From: JADFXI01 sp963784135
GTDB taxonomy: Bacteria; Nitrospirota; Thermodesulfovibrionia; Thermodesulfovibrionales; Dissulfurispiraceae
Length of the DNA stretch: 64,000 bases
Assembly: GCA_963784135.1 (NCBI GenBank)
Contig: CAWAQG010000004.1
Location: 496,001-560,000 of the forward strand
Direction of reading: 5' to 3'
Shown: one piece after another, positions 1 through 8,933 of the stretch
Layout: the number at the start of each line of letters is the position of its first letter
Position numbering within the stretch: position 1 is the stretch's first letter
Position numbers and translations under genes: made by a program
Notes under the pieces: generated by a model
Database searches by the model: none
Seen by the model: only the letters and a program-made list of their open reading frames with translations
Told to the model about the DNA's origin: nothing

Positions 1-2
1 AA

Positions 3-1061
3 GGGGCCGATCAGATAAAAGTAAAATGTTCCGACGGCAGGGAATTTAAGGCCAAAGTCATCGGCAGGGACAAGAAGACCGATCTTGCGCTCATCAAGAT
101 AGCGTCTCTTTTCAAGGACCTGCCGACGCTCGTATTGGGGGATTCCGACACTATGAGAGTCGGCGACTGGGTGCTTGCCATCGGCAACCCCTTCGGACTC
201 GAACATACCGTCACTCAGGGCATTATCAGTGCTACAGGGCGTGTTATCGGCGCCGGCCCTTACGATAATTTCCTGCAAACTGATGCGCCGATTAATCCCG
301 GCAACAGCGGCGGGCCGTTGGTGAATTTGAGAGGGGAAGTCATCGGCATCAATACGGCCATCGTCTCCTCGGGGCAGGGGATAGGTTTTGCGATTCCGAG
401 CAACATGGCCAAAACAATCATTTCTCAACTGAAAAATAAAGGGAAAGTAATCCGCGGATGGATAGGCGTTTCTATTCAAAACATAACTTCCGATATGGTC
501 CGGTCTTTCGGCTTGAAAGGGACTGACGGGGCGCTGGTAGGTGATGTCGTGCCGGGAGGACCTGCTGACGTTGCAGGCATCAAAAGGGGCGATGTGATTA
601 CTTCTTTCAACGGCAAAAGCATAAAAAATATGGCCGATCTTTCGAGAGAGGTTGCGGGTATGCCTGTCGGAGGGACTGTTGATGCGAGGGTTTTCAGGGA
701 CGGCAAAGTGATAGATGTCAAAATTACTGTTACTGAAATGAATGAAGAGAAGGTGGCTTCGGGCAGGATCGCTCCGGAAGGCGATCTTGGAATCAGGGTG
801 GATGATATCACCCCGCGCTGGAGGGCTGAACTGGGAATCAGGGAGAAAACGGGGGCGCTTGTTACAAATATCACTTCCGGTAGCCCTGCCGACGAGGCCG
901 GCTTGCAGGCAGGTGATATTATTAAAGAGCTGAATCACAGGCCGGTCAATAGTGCGCGCGATTTCTATGAAGCTCTGAACAAGCCTGAGCATGAAACGTC
1001 ATTGCTCCTTCTGATCAAGAGGGCGGGGCAGACGTTTTATGTGTCTATCAGGACCTCGTAA
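3..1061 (+). CDS. HtrA/DegP-family serine protease with two PDZ domains (5' truncated by window edge)
   Basis: Periplasmic Do-type protease/chaperone that degrades misfolded envelope proteins. The reading frame is open from base 3, so the signal peptide and catalytic His lie outside the window. The catalytic Asp is seen in TDLALIK (residue 27 of the fragment) and the nucleophile Ser in GNSGGPL (residue 102). Two PDZ domains follow; each has the GxxxxDVA(D)GIKRGD / GSPADEAGLQAGDII type of carboxylate-binding region. A protease with two PDZ domains fits DegP/DegQ/MucD rather than the single-PDZ DegS type. It ends at a TAA with about 290 bp of repeat-bearing spacer before the cytochrome gene. 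The family call is secure; the exact paralogue is not. Confidence 0.93.
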   Translation, partial: GADQIKVKCSDGREFKAKVIGRDKKTDLALIKIASLFKDLPTLVLGDSDTMRVGDWVLAIGNPFGLEHTVTQGIISATGRVIGAGPYDNFLQTDAPINPGNSGGPLVNLRGEVIGINTAIVSSGQGIGFAIPSNMAKTIISQLKNKGKVIRGWIGVSIQNITSDMVRSFGLKGTDGALVGDVVPGGPADVAGIKRGDVITSFNGKSIKNMADLSREVAGMPVGGTVDARVFRDGKVIDVKITVTEMNEEKVASGRIAPEGDLGIRVDDITPRWRAELGIREKTGALVTNITSGSPADEAGLQAGDIIKELNHRPVNSARDFYEALNKPEHETSLLLLIKRAGQTFYVSIRTS

Positions 1062-1177
1062 AGAACTGTTACTTCGTGCTTGACAACCAATCGCTGCAGT
1101 GATATACATAGATATGAATTTTGTCATTCAGGATAACGGTTAAGAAGTTTGAATACGTGACTGGAAAATAAAACTAA

Positions 1178-1320
1178 ATGGCTATGCATTTGACACCACC
1201 ATGGCAAACCATAAGCGTAATTTGTCATTCCCGTGGAGACGGGAATCCATTTTTTTTCAAAAGCTAATGGATACCCGCCTTCGCGGGTATGACGGCTGCT
1301 GGCGTCAAATGCATAGCCAT
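1178..1320. repeat. Intergenic hairpin repeat with 17-bp terminal inverted repeats (MITE/REP-like)
   Basis: The ends ATGGCTATGCATTTGAC and GTCAAATGCATAGCCAT are perfect inverted repeats. Inside are two hairpins: one built on CATTCCCGT/ACGGGAATC and one on GGATACCCGCC-TTCG-CGGGTATGAC. A reverse-complement relative with expanded hairpin loops lies at 14048-14243, and a third copy lacking the outer ends at 58998-59140. It occupies most of the spacer between the protease and the cytochrome gene. No coding potential is seen. Confidence 0.85.
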
Positions 1321-1349
1321 TTAAAACTATTATCGGGAGGTAAGCGAAC

Positions 1350-1679
1350 ATGAGATATTTAATGGCGATAGTTATGGCTGCGGCAATGGTATGTGTTTAT
1401 GGCCTCAATAATTTTGCGGGAGCGAATGAAAAAGGCAAATCAGGAGAAGCTGAGTTCAAAGAGCACTGTGCCGTCTGCCATCCCAATGGCGGCAATATTA
1501 TTAATCCCCAAAAAACGCTGCACAAGAGTGACCGCGAGGCCAATAATGTTAAAAAAGCTGCCGACATTATTAATAAAATGCGTAACCCCGGACCAGGGAT
1601 GACAAAGTTTGACACTAAAACTATTTCTGACATCGAGGCAAAGAAGATTGCTGAATATGTATTGAAGACTTTTAAGTAA
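1350..1679 (+). CDS. Small monohaem c-type cytochrome (class I, cytochrome c6-like)
   Basis: 109 residues with an N-terminal signal segment (about residues 1-25) for export. The haem motif C40-AV-C43-H44 is followed by a likely axial Met84 in PGPGMTKF, the usual class I arrangement. A GGGAGG ribosome site precedes the ATG. It lies directly upstream of SCO and the cytochrome c oxidase genes, so it may deliver electrons to the oxidase; that role is inferred from position. The reading frame is intact, unlike the next two genes. Confidence 0.88.
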   Translation: MRYLMAIVMAAAMVCVYGLNNFAGANEKGKSGEAEFKEHCAVCHPNGGNIINPQKTLHKSDREANNVKKAADIINKMRNPGPGMTKFDTKTISDIEAKKIAEYVLKTFK

Positions 1680-1686
1680 TTCAAGA

Positions 1687-2528
1687 ATGCGACGCCTGTT
1701 TATTGCGCTTGCTATGATATGTCTTACGCTTCCGCTGTTTTTTCACGCTGAAGCGAGTGGACACGAGGTACCGTCTTCGGGCCCTGCAGGTGATATAGGT
1801 ATCAATGAGCGGACCGGGCAAAATATTCCCCTCGATGAGGTGTTTTATGATGAACAGGGCAATACGACATCCTTGAAGCAATTGTTTAACAGGCCGGTTG
1901 TTTTGAGTCTTGTCTATTACAGTTGCGACCGTATCTGCCCGCAGCTGCTTTCAGCGCTTGCTGAACGACAGCGGAATTGCAGCTTGTGCCGGGAAAAGAT
2001 TATTCATTAATTACCATCAGTTTTGACCCCGAGGATACGCCCAGGACTGCCCGTGAGGCAAAAAAAAATTATATCAAATTCCTGGGCGGCGCTTTTCCCG
2101 AAGATGCATGGAGGTTTCTCACCGGCACCAATGAAAATATTAAAAAGGTACTGGATGCCGTTGGATTCAGCATAAAAAGAGATGAGATCCACGGTTTCTC
2201 CCACCCTTCTGCGCTCGTTGTGCTCTCGCCCGAAGGAAAGATTGTCCGTTATGTTTATACTGCTGCTAACGATAACTTTGTCTTGCAGGACCGCATAGCG
2301 TTTCAGCCCTTTGACCTCTCACTTGCAATTGAGGATGCTGCAAAAGGCAAGACCGGTTTCAGCATCAAAAGGGCCCTGGCATATTGCTTTCCGCACGAGC
2401 CGAAAGGACAGGCGGCTTTTTTTAACAGTACTGAAAATCTCCGGCGGCATAATCATCTTTTTAATCCTGTCTTTTTTTGTCTACCTTTGGTGTCAGGAAG
2501 GAAGGCGCGAAACAGGCAGGAGCAATGA
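1687..2528 (+). pseudogene. SCO1/SenC-family copper chaperone, interrupted by apparent frameshifts
   Basis: SCO proteins deliver copper to the CuA centre of oxidase subunit II. A signal peptide (residues 1-24) and the SCO motif CDRICP are read in one frame to about position 1965. The central domain (VPGKDYSLITISFDPEDTP to the HGFSHPSA region) continues from about 1977 in the frame one base back. A C-terminal membrane helix (GGIIIFLILSFFVYLW) is in the first frame again from about 2410, just after a T-rich run. The central-frame TGA at 2526-2528 overlaps the ctaD ATG, as expected for coupled genes. Either the gene is decayed or this stretch holds sequencing indels. Confidence 0.8.
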
Positions 2529-4102
2529 GTTCATTTTATACAACATGGGGCCCCGGCAGGGCTTGGCCGCCTGGATGCTCTCGACCGACCACAAGAGGAT
2601 TGGGATCATGTATCTGGCGGCGCTGCTTTTATTCTTTCCATCGGTACATTAATAGGCGTTCTTATGCGGCTTAATCTTATTTCTCCCGGGACATTAATGG
2701 GAGCCCATACTTACAACAGATTATTTACTGTTCACGGCATCATACAGATTTTTCTTTTCATTATACCGGGCATACCGGTATCGTTCGGTAATTTTTTTCT
2801 TCCCCTCCAAATAGGCGCGCGTGATGTGGCATTCCCGCGCATAAACCGGCTCTCATGGTGGCTTTACCTTACAGGCGCATCCTCGTGCTCGCGTCGCTTT
2901 TTTTCGGAGGCGGGGCGCTGGATACAGGATGGACTTTTTACGCGCCTTACAGCATCCAGACCAGGACAAATGTATCCCTGGCGGTATTTGCAGTCTTTAT
3001 CCTTGGGTTCTCATCCATATTGACTGGCCTCAATTTTGTGACGACTATTCACCGGTTCAGGGCGCCGGGCATGACGTGGCACCGGATGCCGCTTTTTGTC
3101 TGGACGCTCTATGCCACAGGTTGGGTCCAGATGCTTGCTACTCCCGTGATTGCCATTTCATTGCTTCTTATCATCTTGGAGAGGTTTTTCGGGCTCGGTT
3201 TTTTCGATCCTTCCAAGGGAGGAGACCCTGTTCTGTTCGAACACATGTTCTGGATATACTCCCACCCCGCTGTGTATATCATGGTGCTGCCGGCTATGGG
3301 AGTTATCTCCGAGGTAATCCCGGTATTTGCGAGAAAGACTATTTTCGGCTATAAGGCTGTCGCATACTCTGCACTGGCTATTGCCAGTGTAGGCTACCTT
3401 GTATGGGGACACCATATGTTTACGAGCGGCATGAGTGATACCGCAAGGGTGGTCTTTTCATTTATTACGTTTATTGTTGCTGTGCCGAGCGGGATAAAGG
3501 TGCTTAACTGGGTGGCGACCTTGTATAAGGGTTCGATCAAGCTTGATGCGCCGATGCTCTTTGCACTTACCTTTATTTTCCTGTTTTCTATAGGAGGTCT
3601 TACCGGCCTCGTAATCGGGGCGCTTGCTACAAACCTGCACTTGCACGGCACTTATTTTATTGTGGGCCATTTCCATTACGTCATGTTCGGCGGAATGGGG
3701 ATGTCGTTTCTGGCCGCGCTCCATTACTGGTTTCCCAAAATGTTCGGAAGGATGTACAGCGAGCGGCAGGCTAAAATCGGCTGGCTGTTTCTTTTCATCG
3801 GATTCAACCTGCTCTATTTCAGCATGTTTGTCCTCGGCTTCAACGGGATGCCGCGCCGGTATTTCGATTACCCCCCTCAATACTTTACAGGCCATCTGGT
3901 GTCAACCATAGGGTCGTGGGTCCTTGTGATCGGACTGACAATCATATTCAGGAATCTTATAGTCGCCCTCCATAAAGGGCCTGAAGCCGCCGACAACCCC
4001 TGGGGAGGCAAGACACTGGAATGGCAGGTGCCTTCTCCTCCTCCACACGAGAACTTCGAGGAGATACCGGTCATTACGCGCGGTCCGTATTCTTTTGAAT
4101 GA
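2525..4102 (+). pseudogene. ctaD: Cytochrome c oxidase subunit I (A2-type), 5' third broken by three apparent frameshifts
   Basis: Catalytic subunit holding haem a and the haem a3-CuB centre. MSSFYTTWGPG starts at 2525; GLAAWMLSTDHKRIGIMYL continues one frame back from about 2555; SIGTLIGVLMRLNLISPG continues one frame further from about 2625; and from about 2880 to the stop the frame is intact (LVLASLFFGGG onwards). All three steps are in the same direction, as if single bases were missing. Ligands visible include FTVHG (helix II), YSHPAVY, WGHH and GHFHYVM. YSHPAVY, without the Glu of A1 enzymes, marks the A2 subfamily. It lies in an oxidase operon with ctaE, subunit IV and ctaC. Confidence 0.88.
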
Positions 4103-4122
4103 ATACAAAGAACAATGAAAAC

Positions 4123-4204
4123 AATCCCCCCATCCCCCCTGAGGGGGCTCCCCAAAAAGTCGCTGACTTTTTGGGGTCCCGAAATGGGGGGCGAGGGGGG
4201 GATT
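4123..4204. repeat. 82-bp MITE-like hairpin inserted in the 5' end of ctaE
   Basis: Terminal inverted repeats AATCCCCCC (4123-4131) and GGGGGGATT (4196-4204) enclose a strong hairpin, CCCCAAAAAGTC-GCT-GACTTTTTGGGG. Deleting exactly 82 bp joins ATGAAAAC to TGCGGAAGATCC and restores an in-frame ctaE start reading MKTAEDPRSGYKGAKLGMW. The same hairpin core is nested in the repeats at 14048-14243 and 58998-59140. Confidence 0.8.
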
Positions 4205-4247
4205 TGCGGAAGATCCCCGGAGCGGTTACAAGGGCGCAAAACTCGGC

Positions 4248-4805
4248 ATGTGGTTTTTTCTTATGACCGAAATACTCTTTTTCGGTGTCATGTTCCTGCT
4301 CTATTCAGTAAACCGTTCAAAGTATCCTCAGGCGTTTCATATCGCCGCGCTTGAGGAAAATCTGTTGATCGGATCGGTCAATACAATAGTTCTCATCACC
4401 AGCAGCTTCACAATGGCCCTTTCGATTACAGCTATCAGAAAGGGGAACAAATTGCTGTCCTCGTGGCTGCAACTGGCAACAATAGTGATGGGATGTCTCT
4501 TTCTCATTAACAAATATTTTGAATGGAGCGTAAAGATACGCCGGGGTATCTATCCGAATTCGCCGGTGTTTTTGCAAAAGGACAAAGGTGAGGTACTTTT
4601 CTACAGCCTCTATTATGTAATGACCGGCATACACGGGTTCCATGTCCTTGTCGGGATTGGGGTCATTAGTACCATGCTTTTTTTTACTCTGAAGGGAAAG
4701 ATTAACAGTGAGTCATTCGTCAAGCTCGAAAATACGGGACTTTATTGGCACTTTGTCGATATAGTCTGGATTTACCTTTTCCCGCTGTTTTATCTCGTGA
4801 CTTAA
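4248..4805 (+). CDS. ctaE: Cytochrome c oxidase subunit III, 5' end disrupted by a hairpin repeat
   Basis: Integral membrane subunit of the oxidase. The intact frame has five or six hydrophobic helices and the conserved GxHGFHVxxG segment (GIHGFHVLVGIG) and NKYFEWSVK. Codons upstream of ATG 4248 still read AEDPRSGYKGAKLG, typical family sequence, so the natural start was further upstream, most likely ATG 4115. That start is separated from the frame by the 82-bp repeat at 4123-4204. Translation from 4248 would lose about 20 residues before helix 1, so function is uncertain. A subunit IV gene follows after 9 bp. Confidence 0.85.
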   Translation: MWFFLMTEILFFGVMFLLYSVNRSKYPQAFHIAALEENLLIGSVNTIVLITSSFTMALSITAIRKGNKLLSSWLQLATIVMGCLFLINKYFEWSVKIRRGIYPNSPVFLQKDKGEVLFYSLYYVMTGIHGFHVLVGIGVISTMLFFTLKGKINSESFVKLENTGLYWHFVDIVWIYLFPLFYLVT

Positions 4806-4814
4806 AGGAGCTGT

Positions 4815-5099
4815 ATGGACGATGCGCGCACCCATATAACAGAGTACAAGACGTATGCGTTTATTTGGGCGGGTCTTTTGCTGTTGACGGCACTTACCAT
4901 CACGGTTGGGGCAATGCATCTTTCGCGCTACAGCGTTCTGATATGTCTTGCCATTGCGTCCTGCAAGGCGCTGCTGGTCCTGACGTATTTCATGCATCTC
5001 CGTTATGAGGGGACTTTAATTAAAGGCGTTATTTTTATGGCGATTCTTACGTTAACGGTAATAATAGGGCTGACTTTTGTTGATGTCTGGTACAGGTAA
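4815..5099 (+). CDS. Cytochrome c oxidase subunit IV-like small membrane protein
   Basis: 94 residues with three predicted membrane helices (about 14-34, 42-62, 72-92) and the conserved YFMHLRYEG sequence of the prokaryotic cytochrome oxidase subunit IV family. It starts 9 bp after ctaE with an AAGGAGCTG ribosome site, and ctaC follows after 22 bp, so all are likely one transcript. The reading frame is intact. The subunit probably stabilises the oxidase complex; it carries no cofactor. Confidence 0.88.
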   Translation: MDDARTHITEYKTYAFIWAGLLLLTALTITVGAMHLSRYSVLICLAIASCKALLVLTYFMHLRYEGTLIKGVIFMAILTLTVIIGLTFVDVWYR

Positions 5100-5121
5100 G
5101 GGCGGGCACTAAGGAGCTGCT

Positions 5122-6024
5122 ATGATATCGGGTATTTCAAATACTGCCTCAAAAGTTGACAGCGCCTTTCTGTTTATTGTCTGCAGTTCGGTGGTACTTC
5201 TTGTCCTGGTCACTTTCTTTATGGTGTTTTTTGTAATAAGGTACAGCAGGAAAAGAAACCCTCATCCTGAACAGATCGAAGGTAACGTTCTCCTCGAGAT
5301 TATCTGGACGGTCATTCCGACCGTGCTGGTCATTGTCATGTTCTTTATTGGATGGTCTAATTTTTCCTATATACGTAATGCGCCTGACGATGCCATGCCG
5401 GTCAAAGTGACCGGCATGATGTGGTCGTGGCATTTTGAATATAAGAACGGCAAACAGAGTGATGTGCTGAATGTCCCCCTCGGCAAGCCGGTGAAACTGG
5501 TTCTGACCTCGGCTGACGTGATCCACAGTCTTTACATCCCGGCTTTCAGAATAAAAGAGGATGCGGTGCCGGGACTGAAAACTCATCTCTGGTTTAAAGC
5601 AAATGAGCTTGGAGCATATGACATTTTTTGCACCGAATACTGCGGCACTGGTCATTCACATATGCGCTCAAAGGTGGTTGTAATGGCCGAAAATGAATTC
5701 GACAAATGGTATGAAAGAGCTGAGGCCGCGGGAGAAAAGGAGAGAGGCATGAATCTGCTGCAGGTCAAGGGCTGCCTCGGCTGCCATACTACCGACGGCG
5801 CCAAGAAAATAGGCCCGACATTCAAGGGGCTATTCGGAAGGAAAGAGATTGTTGTCACTAATGGAAAAGAGCGGGAGATTATTGTCGATGAGGACTATAT
5901 CAAAAAAATGGTCCTGCAGCCCGGCGTCGATATTGTTAAAGGGTATCCTCCCATAATGCCGAAACTGCCCGTAACCGGGGAGGAGCTTGACGCAATTATC
6001 GCGGCGCTGAAGGAATTGAAGTGA
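5122..6024 (+). CDS. ctaC: Cytochrome c oxidase subunit II with C-terminal cytochrome c domain
   Basis: Subunit II accepts electrons from cytochrome c through CuA. Two N-terminal membrane helices (about residues 15-40 and 57-78) precede a cupredoxin domain with the CuA ligands H135, C170, E172, C174, H178 and M181. A fused cytochrome c domain carries C218-LG-C221-H222, making this a caa3-type enzyme. No signal peptide cleavage is evident. The frame is intact, and the start has an AAGGAGCTG ribosome site. The stop overlaps the ctaB start by 4 bp (GTGA), so the two are translationally coupled. Confidence 0.95.
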   Translation: MISGISNTASKVDSAFLFIVCSSVVLLVLVTFFMVFFVIRYSRKRNPHPEQIEGNVLLEIIWTVIPTVLVIVMFFIGWSNFSYIRNAPDDAMPVKVTGMMWSWHFEYKNGKQSDVLNVPLGKPVKLVLTSADVIHSLYIPAFRIKEDAVPGLKTHLWFKANELGAYDIFCTEYCGTGHSHMRSKVVVMAENEFDKWYERAEAAGEKERGMNLLQVKGCLGCHTTDGAKKIGPTFKGLFGRKEIVVTNGKEREIIVDEDYIKKMVLQPGVDIVKGYPPIMPKLPVTGEELDAIIAALKELK

Positions 6025-6900
6025 GCACCCCCTTTGCAATGCTCCGTTCTTACGCAGAACTTTCCAAGATACGGATTTCTTTTTTTGCCGCGCTGTCTGC
6101 GTCTGCCTGCTTCGTTCTCGCATCCGGAGTCTTTACGCTGCAGTGTGTACTGGTAACTGCCGGTGTTTTTTTTTCTTGCTTCAGGTTCCTGTGCGTTGAA
6201 CCATTATCAGGAAAGGGACACGGACCGGCTCATGCCGAGGACCTGGGGGCGGCCTATACCCTCCGGCAGGATAAGACCCGGTCAGGCGTTGGTCTTTTCT
6301 TTTTTATTAATGTGCACTGGAAGCGCTGCACTCCTTGCATGCAGCGGTTTCGAAGCCTTGCTCTTAGGGATGTTTGCGGCACTCTGGTATAACGGAGTAT
6401 ACGTATACCTGAAAAAAATAAGCGTTTTTTCGGTAATTCCAGGCGCGTTGACGGGCGCGGCGCCTCCGGCCATAGGATGGATAAGCGGCGGAGGAATGTT
6501 TTTTTCACCTGCGCTTGGCGCGCTTTGTCTTTGTTTTTTTATCTGGCAGGTCCCACACTCCTGGTTGTTGTATCTCGAATACGGCGGCGAATACGAAAAA
6601 GCAGGTTTGCCGTCGCTGACATGCATATGGAGCAGGCGGCAAATCATAAGGACTACTTTTGTCTGGACCCTCTGCACGGCAGTAGTCTGCCTCATAGTCT
6701 CTCTTTATTTGGCAGTCATTGCGCCTGTTATTCGCATTGCGCTGCTTGTCTCAGCTTTATGGCTGGCAGGCAGCGGCGTAATGCTTTTAAATGAGGAAAG
6801 AAGCAGGAATGCCCGCGCTTTCCTCTTCGGAAAACTGAACGCCTATCTTTTTATCAGCATGGCACTGCTCGTCTGCGGCAGACTGCTCGAACTTAAATAG
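6021..6900 (+). pseudogene. ctaB: Protohaem IX farnesyltransferase (haem O synthase), one apparent frameshift
   Basis: UbiA-family enzyme that adds a farnesyl group to haem b for haem O/A synthesis. The first helix (SYAELSKIRISFFAALSAS) starts from GTG 6021; the catalytic motif NHYQERDTDRLMPRT and the rest read in the next frame. The switch falls at a run of T near 6167-6175, so one extra T explains it. Later helices and the second conserved segment (SWLLYLEYGGEYEKAG) are intact to the TAG at 6900. Homopolymer position favours either a sequencing error or a simple slippage mutation. Confidence 0.85.
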
Positions 6901-7010
6901 TGAGGTAGCTTCCCAAGGCCGCATTATTACCACATCATCGATAAGGCTAATTCCGCGCCTTGAATTATAGTACTGAGGACTATATAATAAAAATGTGATG
7001 GTGACCTTAA

Positions 7011-7394
7011 ATGCGAGTATTTAAGCTAAAGTCGTTTGCTCGCTTTGCGCGAAAGGAGGGCATCAGCGACACAGCGCTTGCCGACGCGGTACTGGAAATC
7101 GAAAATGGGATGAATGTTGTCGATTTAGGCGGTGGGCTTATGAAAAAGCGTGTGGCGCGCACAGGCGGAGGCAAAAGGGAGGGGTATAGAACTGTAATTG
7201 CCTATCAGGAGGGGATACGCTCAGTGTTTCTGTACGGTTTTCCTAAAAATGATAAGGCCGACCTTACCGATTTGGAATTGGAGAACCTCAAAAAATCAGC
7301 AAATCTTTATTTGAGGCTAAAAGATGCTGATATGGACCATGCATTGAAGGCAGGCGAGATAAAGGAGGTAAGCTATGTCAACAAAAAAGTTTAA
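7011..7394 (+). CDS. RelE/HigB2-like toxin of a type II toxin-antitoxin pair
   Basis: 127 residues, with a basic core GLMKKRVARTGGGKREGYRTVIAY and the FLYGFPKNDKADL segment typical of the RelE-type toxin family often annotated as DUF1044. Such toxins cleave translated mRNA. The next gene, an XRE antitoxin, overlaps it by 20 bp, giving a toxin-first order as in higBA-type operons. It lies between the oxidase operon and the oppositely oriented sigma operon. Confidence 0.82.
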   Translation: MRVFKLKSFARFARKEGISDTALADAVLEIENGMNVVDLGGGLMKKRVARTGGGKREGYRTVIAYQEGIRSVFLYGFPKNDKADLTDLELENLKKSANLYLRLKDADMDHALKAGEIKEVSYVNKKV

Positions 7395-7695
7395 GAGTAA
7401 GGTTTTACAGTCTGTACACGAAAGTGTCCGTGGACTGTATCGAATTGGTCTGGTAGACGCAAAAACAATGCGTGAATTCGATGCTTCATGCCTGACAACT
7501 GTAGTAGACCTCACGCCAAAGCAGATCGCGCAAGTGAGGAAACACACAGGTGTCAGTCAGGCGGTGTTCGCAAAACATTTAAACGTGTCGGTCACGTCAG
7601 TAAGTAAGTGGGAGCGAGGCGAAAAAAAACCCAGAGGGGCTTCACTTAAGTTGCTGACCCTGGTACAGAAAAAAGGTTTGGATGTTATAGCCTGA
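7375..7695 (+). CDS. XRE-family antitoxin (NadS/HigA-like)
   Basis: 106 residues; the C-terminal half holds a helix-turn-helix (LTPKQIAQVRKHTGVSQAVFAKHLNVSVTSVSKWERGEKKPRG), the DNA-binding module of Cro/C1 proteins. It probably neutralises the upstream toxin and represses their shared promoter. The start ATG lies inside the toxin gene behind an AAGGAGG-like site. Family and pairing are clear; exact subfamily is inferred. Confidence 0.85.
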   Translation: MSTKKFKSKVLQSVHESVRGLYRIGLVDAKTMREFDASCLTTVVDLTPKQIAQVRKHTGVSQAVFAKHLNVSVTSVSKWERGEKKPRGASLKLLTLVQKKGLDVIA

Positions 7696-7773
7696 AACCG
7701 CTCTTGCTTCAAAAAGAAATGTTATTCGGAAATTTTAAAGTTGAAGGGGAACCGTTATTTGAGTACAAGGGTT

Positions 7774-8049
7774 TTATTTTTGCATAATCAGACCAGCAAG
7801 TTCATCAGCCACAGAATCGATCTCATATTGGATATTGCTGCCTATGTACCCTTTCCTCTTGCAATAATTTATCAAACCGTCAAGTGAAGCACCGAATTCT
7901 TCTTTGACCATAGCCAACTCACCCATACCGTCGCAGCCCTTCTGTCTACTTCTTGCTAAGACGTATATATCAGCATATTCATGTGTCTTTTCCAGTAGTG
8001 GGATAAGGCCGGCATCTTTTCGTGCAGATATCTGTATTCTCCTGATCAT
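7774..8049 (-). CDS. Small protein of unknown function, last gene of the ECF sigma operon
   Basis: 91 residues, no recognised domain and no signal peptide or membrane helix. It is rich in charged residues, with two cysteines (around residues 39 and 63). It starts 4 bp after the AhpD-like gene on the same strand, so it is probably co-transcribed with it. I do not recognise the family. Confidence 0.55.
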   Translation of the reverse strand: MIRRIQISARKDAGLIPLLEKTHEYADIYVLARSRQKGCDGMGELAMVKEEFGASLDGLINYCKRKGYIGSNIQYEIDSVADELAGLIMQK

Positions 8050-8053
8050 TTAT

Positions 8054-8305
8054 TTACGGACAGCATTCGCTTCCAGAAGGGCAACATCTCTCCTCTTTTA
8101 CCTCGCCGAACAAATTAATTGCAGATTGTTTGGCTTTGCCATAAGCACCCGTCTTTACGGCTTCCGCTACTTGAATTGCTGCCAGCATTTCTAATTCGTT
8201 TAACCCGGCTTCGATTGCCAGCCGTTTATGGACCTCCATACACGGCTGGCAATTCACGGCATATGCCGCGCCCAATGCTATCATCTCTTCCATTTTCTTA
8301 TCCAT
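8054..8305 (-). CDS. AhpD-like carboxymuconolactone decarboxylase-family protein
   Basis: 83 residues. The redox motif C19-QP-C22 with H26 (NCQPCMEVHK) is the catalytic core of AhpD-like alkylhydroperoxidase/CMD proteins, and AAIQVAEAVKTGAYGKA is the usual second helix. The tail is unusual, with extra cysteines (ERCCPSGSECCP), which may bind metal or form disulfides. Genes of this family often sit beside ECF sigma factors. Here the sigma gene lies two genes upstream on the same strand, suggesting a redox or metal stress response. Confidence 0.85.
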   Translation of the reverse strand: MDKKMEEMIALGAAYAVNCQPCMEVHKRLAIEAGLNELEMLAAIQVAEAVKTGAYGKAKQSAINLFGEVKEERCCPSGSECCP

Positions 8306-8354
8306 GGTCTCTCCTCCTTACTTTAACCTTCGATTTTATCCTTGCAGACGTGCG

Positions 8355-8876
8355 TTAATCTTTCCTGGAATGCGATGACAAATATAAAAGTACTTGTTGC
8401 TCTTCATCACTGTTAAGTTTTCTCTTTACCATACAACTGTCGCTGCTGCAGAGGTTTTTCGACCAGTAGTCGAATGTGCGCGACCCCGGATCGATGAGCG
8501 TGTGGCAACGGCTGCAGTAAGACTCATAGAGACTCTTGCCAGCACGGACGTTGACCATATAATTCTGCATCTGATCAAGCTGATCTTTGTGAAGATCGTT
8601 CACGCAACCAGGCTTCACAGTCTCCGGTTTTGCAGGGTCCGGAATCTTATGGCATTTCCCGCAATCCGCAATGAAAAAGCGCTCGGCGTCCGCATGACTT
8701 TTCTTCAACGACACGGCCTTCCTCTCAACTTCGGAAGGGATTTCCAATGAAGAAACTACGCTGACGCAAGTCATTACAGGCAGCAGAACCACAAAGATGG
8801 ACATGCCCGCGACAGCAAGATTCCGCAGCCGCCATACTCCCTTTCTTGTGTGAAGGTAAACTCTCTTGGCTTTCAT
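8355..8876 (-). CDS. Membrane-anchored or secreted dihaem c-type cytochrome
   Basis: 173 residues with an N-terminal hydrophobic export segment (about residues 19-43) after a basic start. Two haem-binding motifs are visible: C72-GK-C75-H76 and C121-SR-C124-H125. Additional cysteines lie at 91, 143 and 148. It sits between the ECF sigma gene (58 bp upstream) and the AhpD-like gene on the same strand. It is probably a periplasmic electron carrier made under sigma control. I cannot place it in a named cytochrome family. Confidence 0.85.
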   Translation of the reverse strand: MKAKRVYLHTRKGVWRLRNLAVAGMSIFVVLLPVMTCVSVVSSLEIPSEVERKAVSLKKSHADAERFFIADCGKCHKIPDPAKPETVKPGCVNDLHKDQLDQMQNYMVNVRAGKSLYESYCSRCHTLIDPGSRTFDYWSKNLCSSDSCMVKRKLNSDEEQQVLLYLSSHSRKD

Positions 8877-8933
8877 ATCCTGAACACCTCCTTTCTAATC
8901 CTATAGACGAGGGAAAGGAGAAAAAGGATACAC

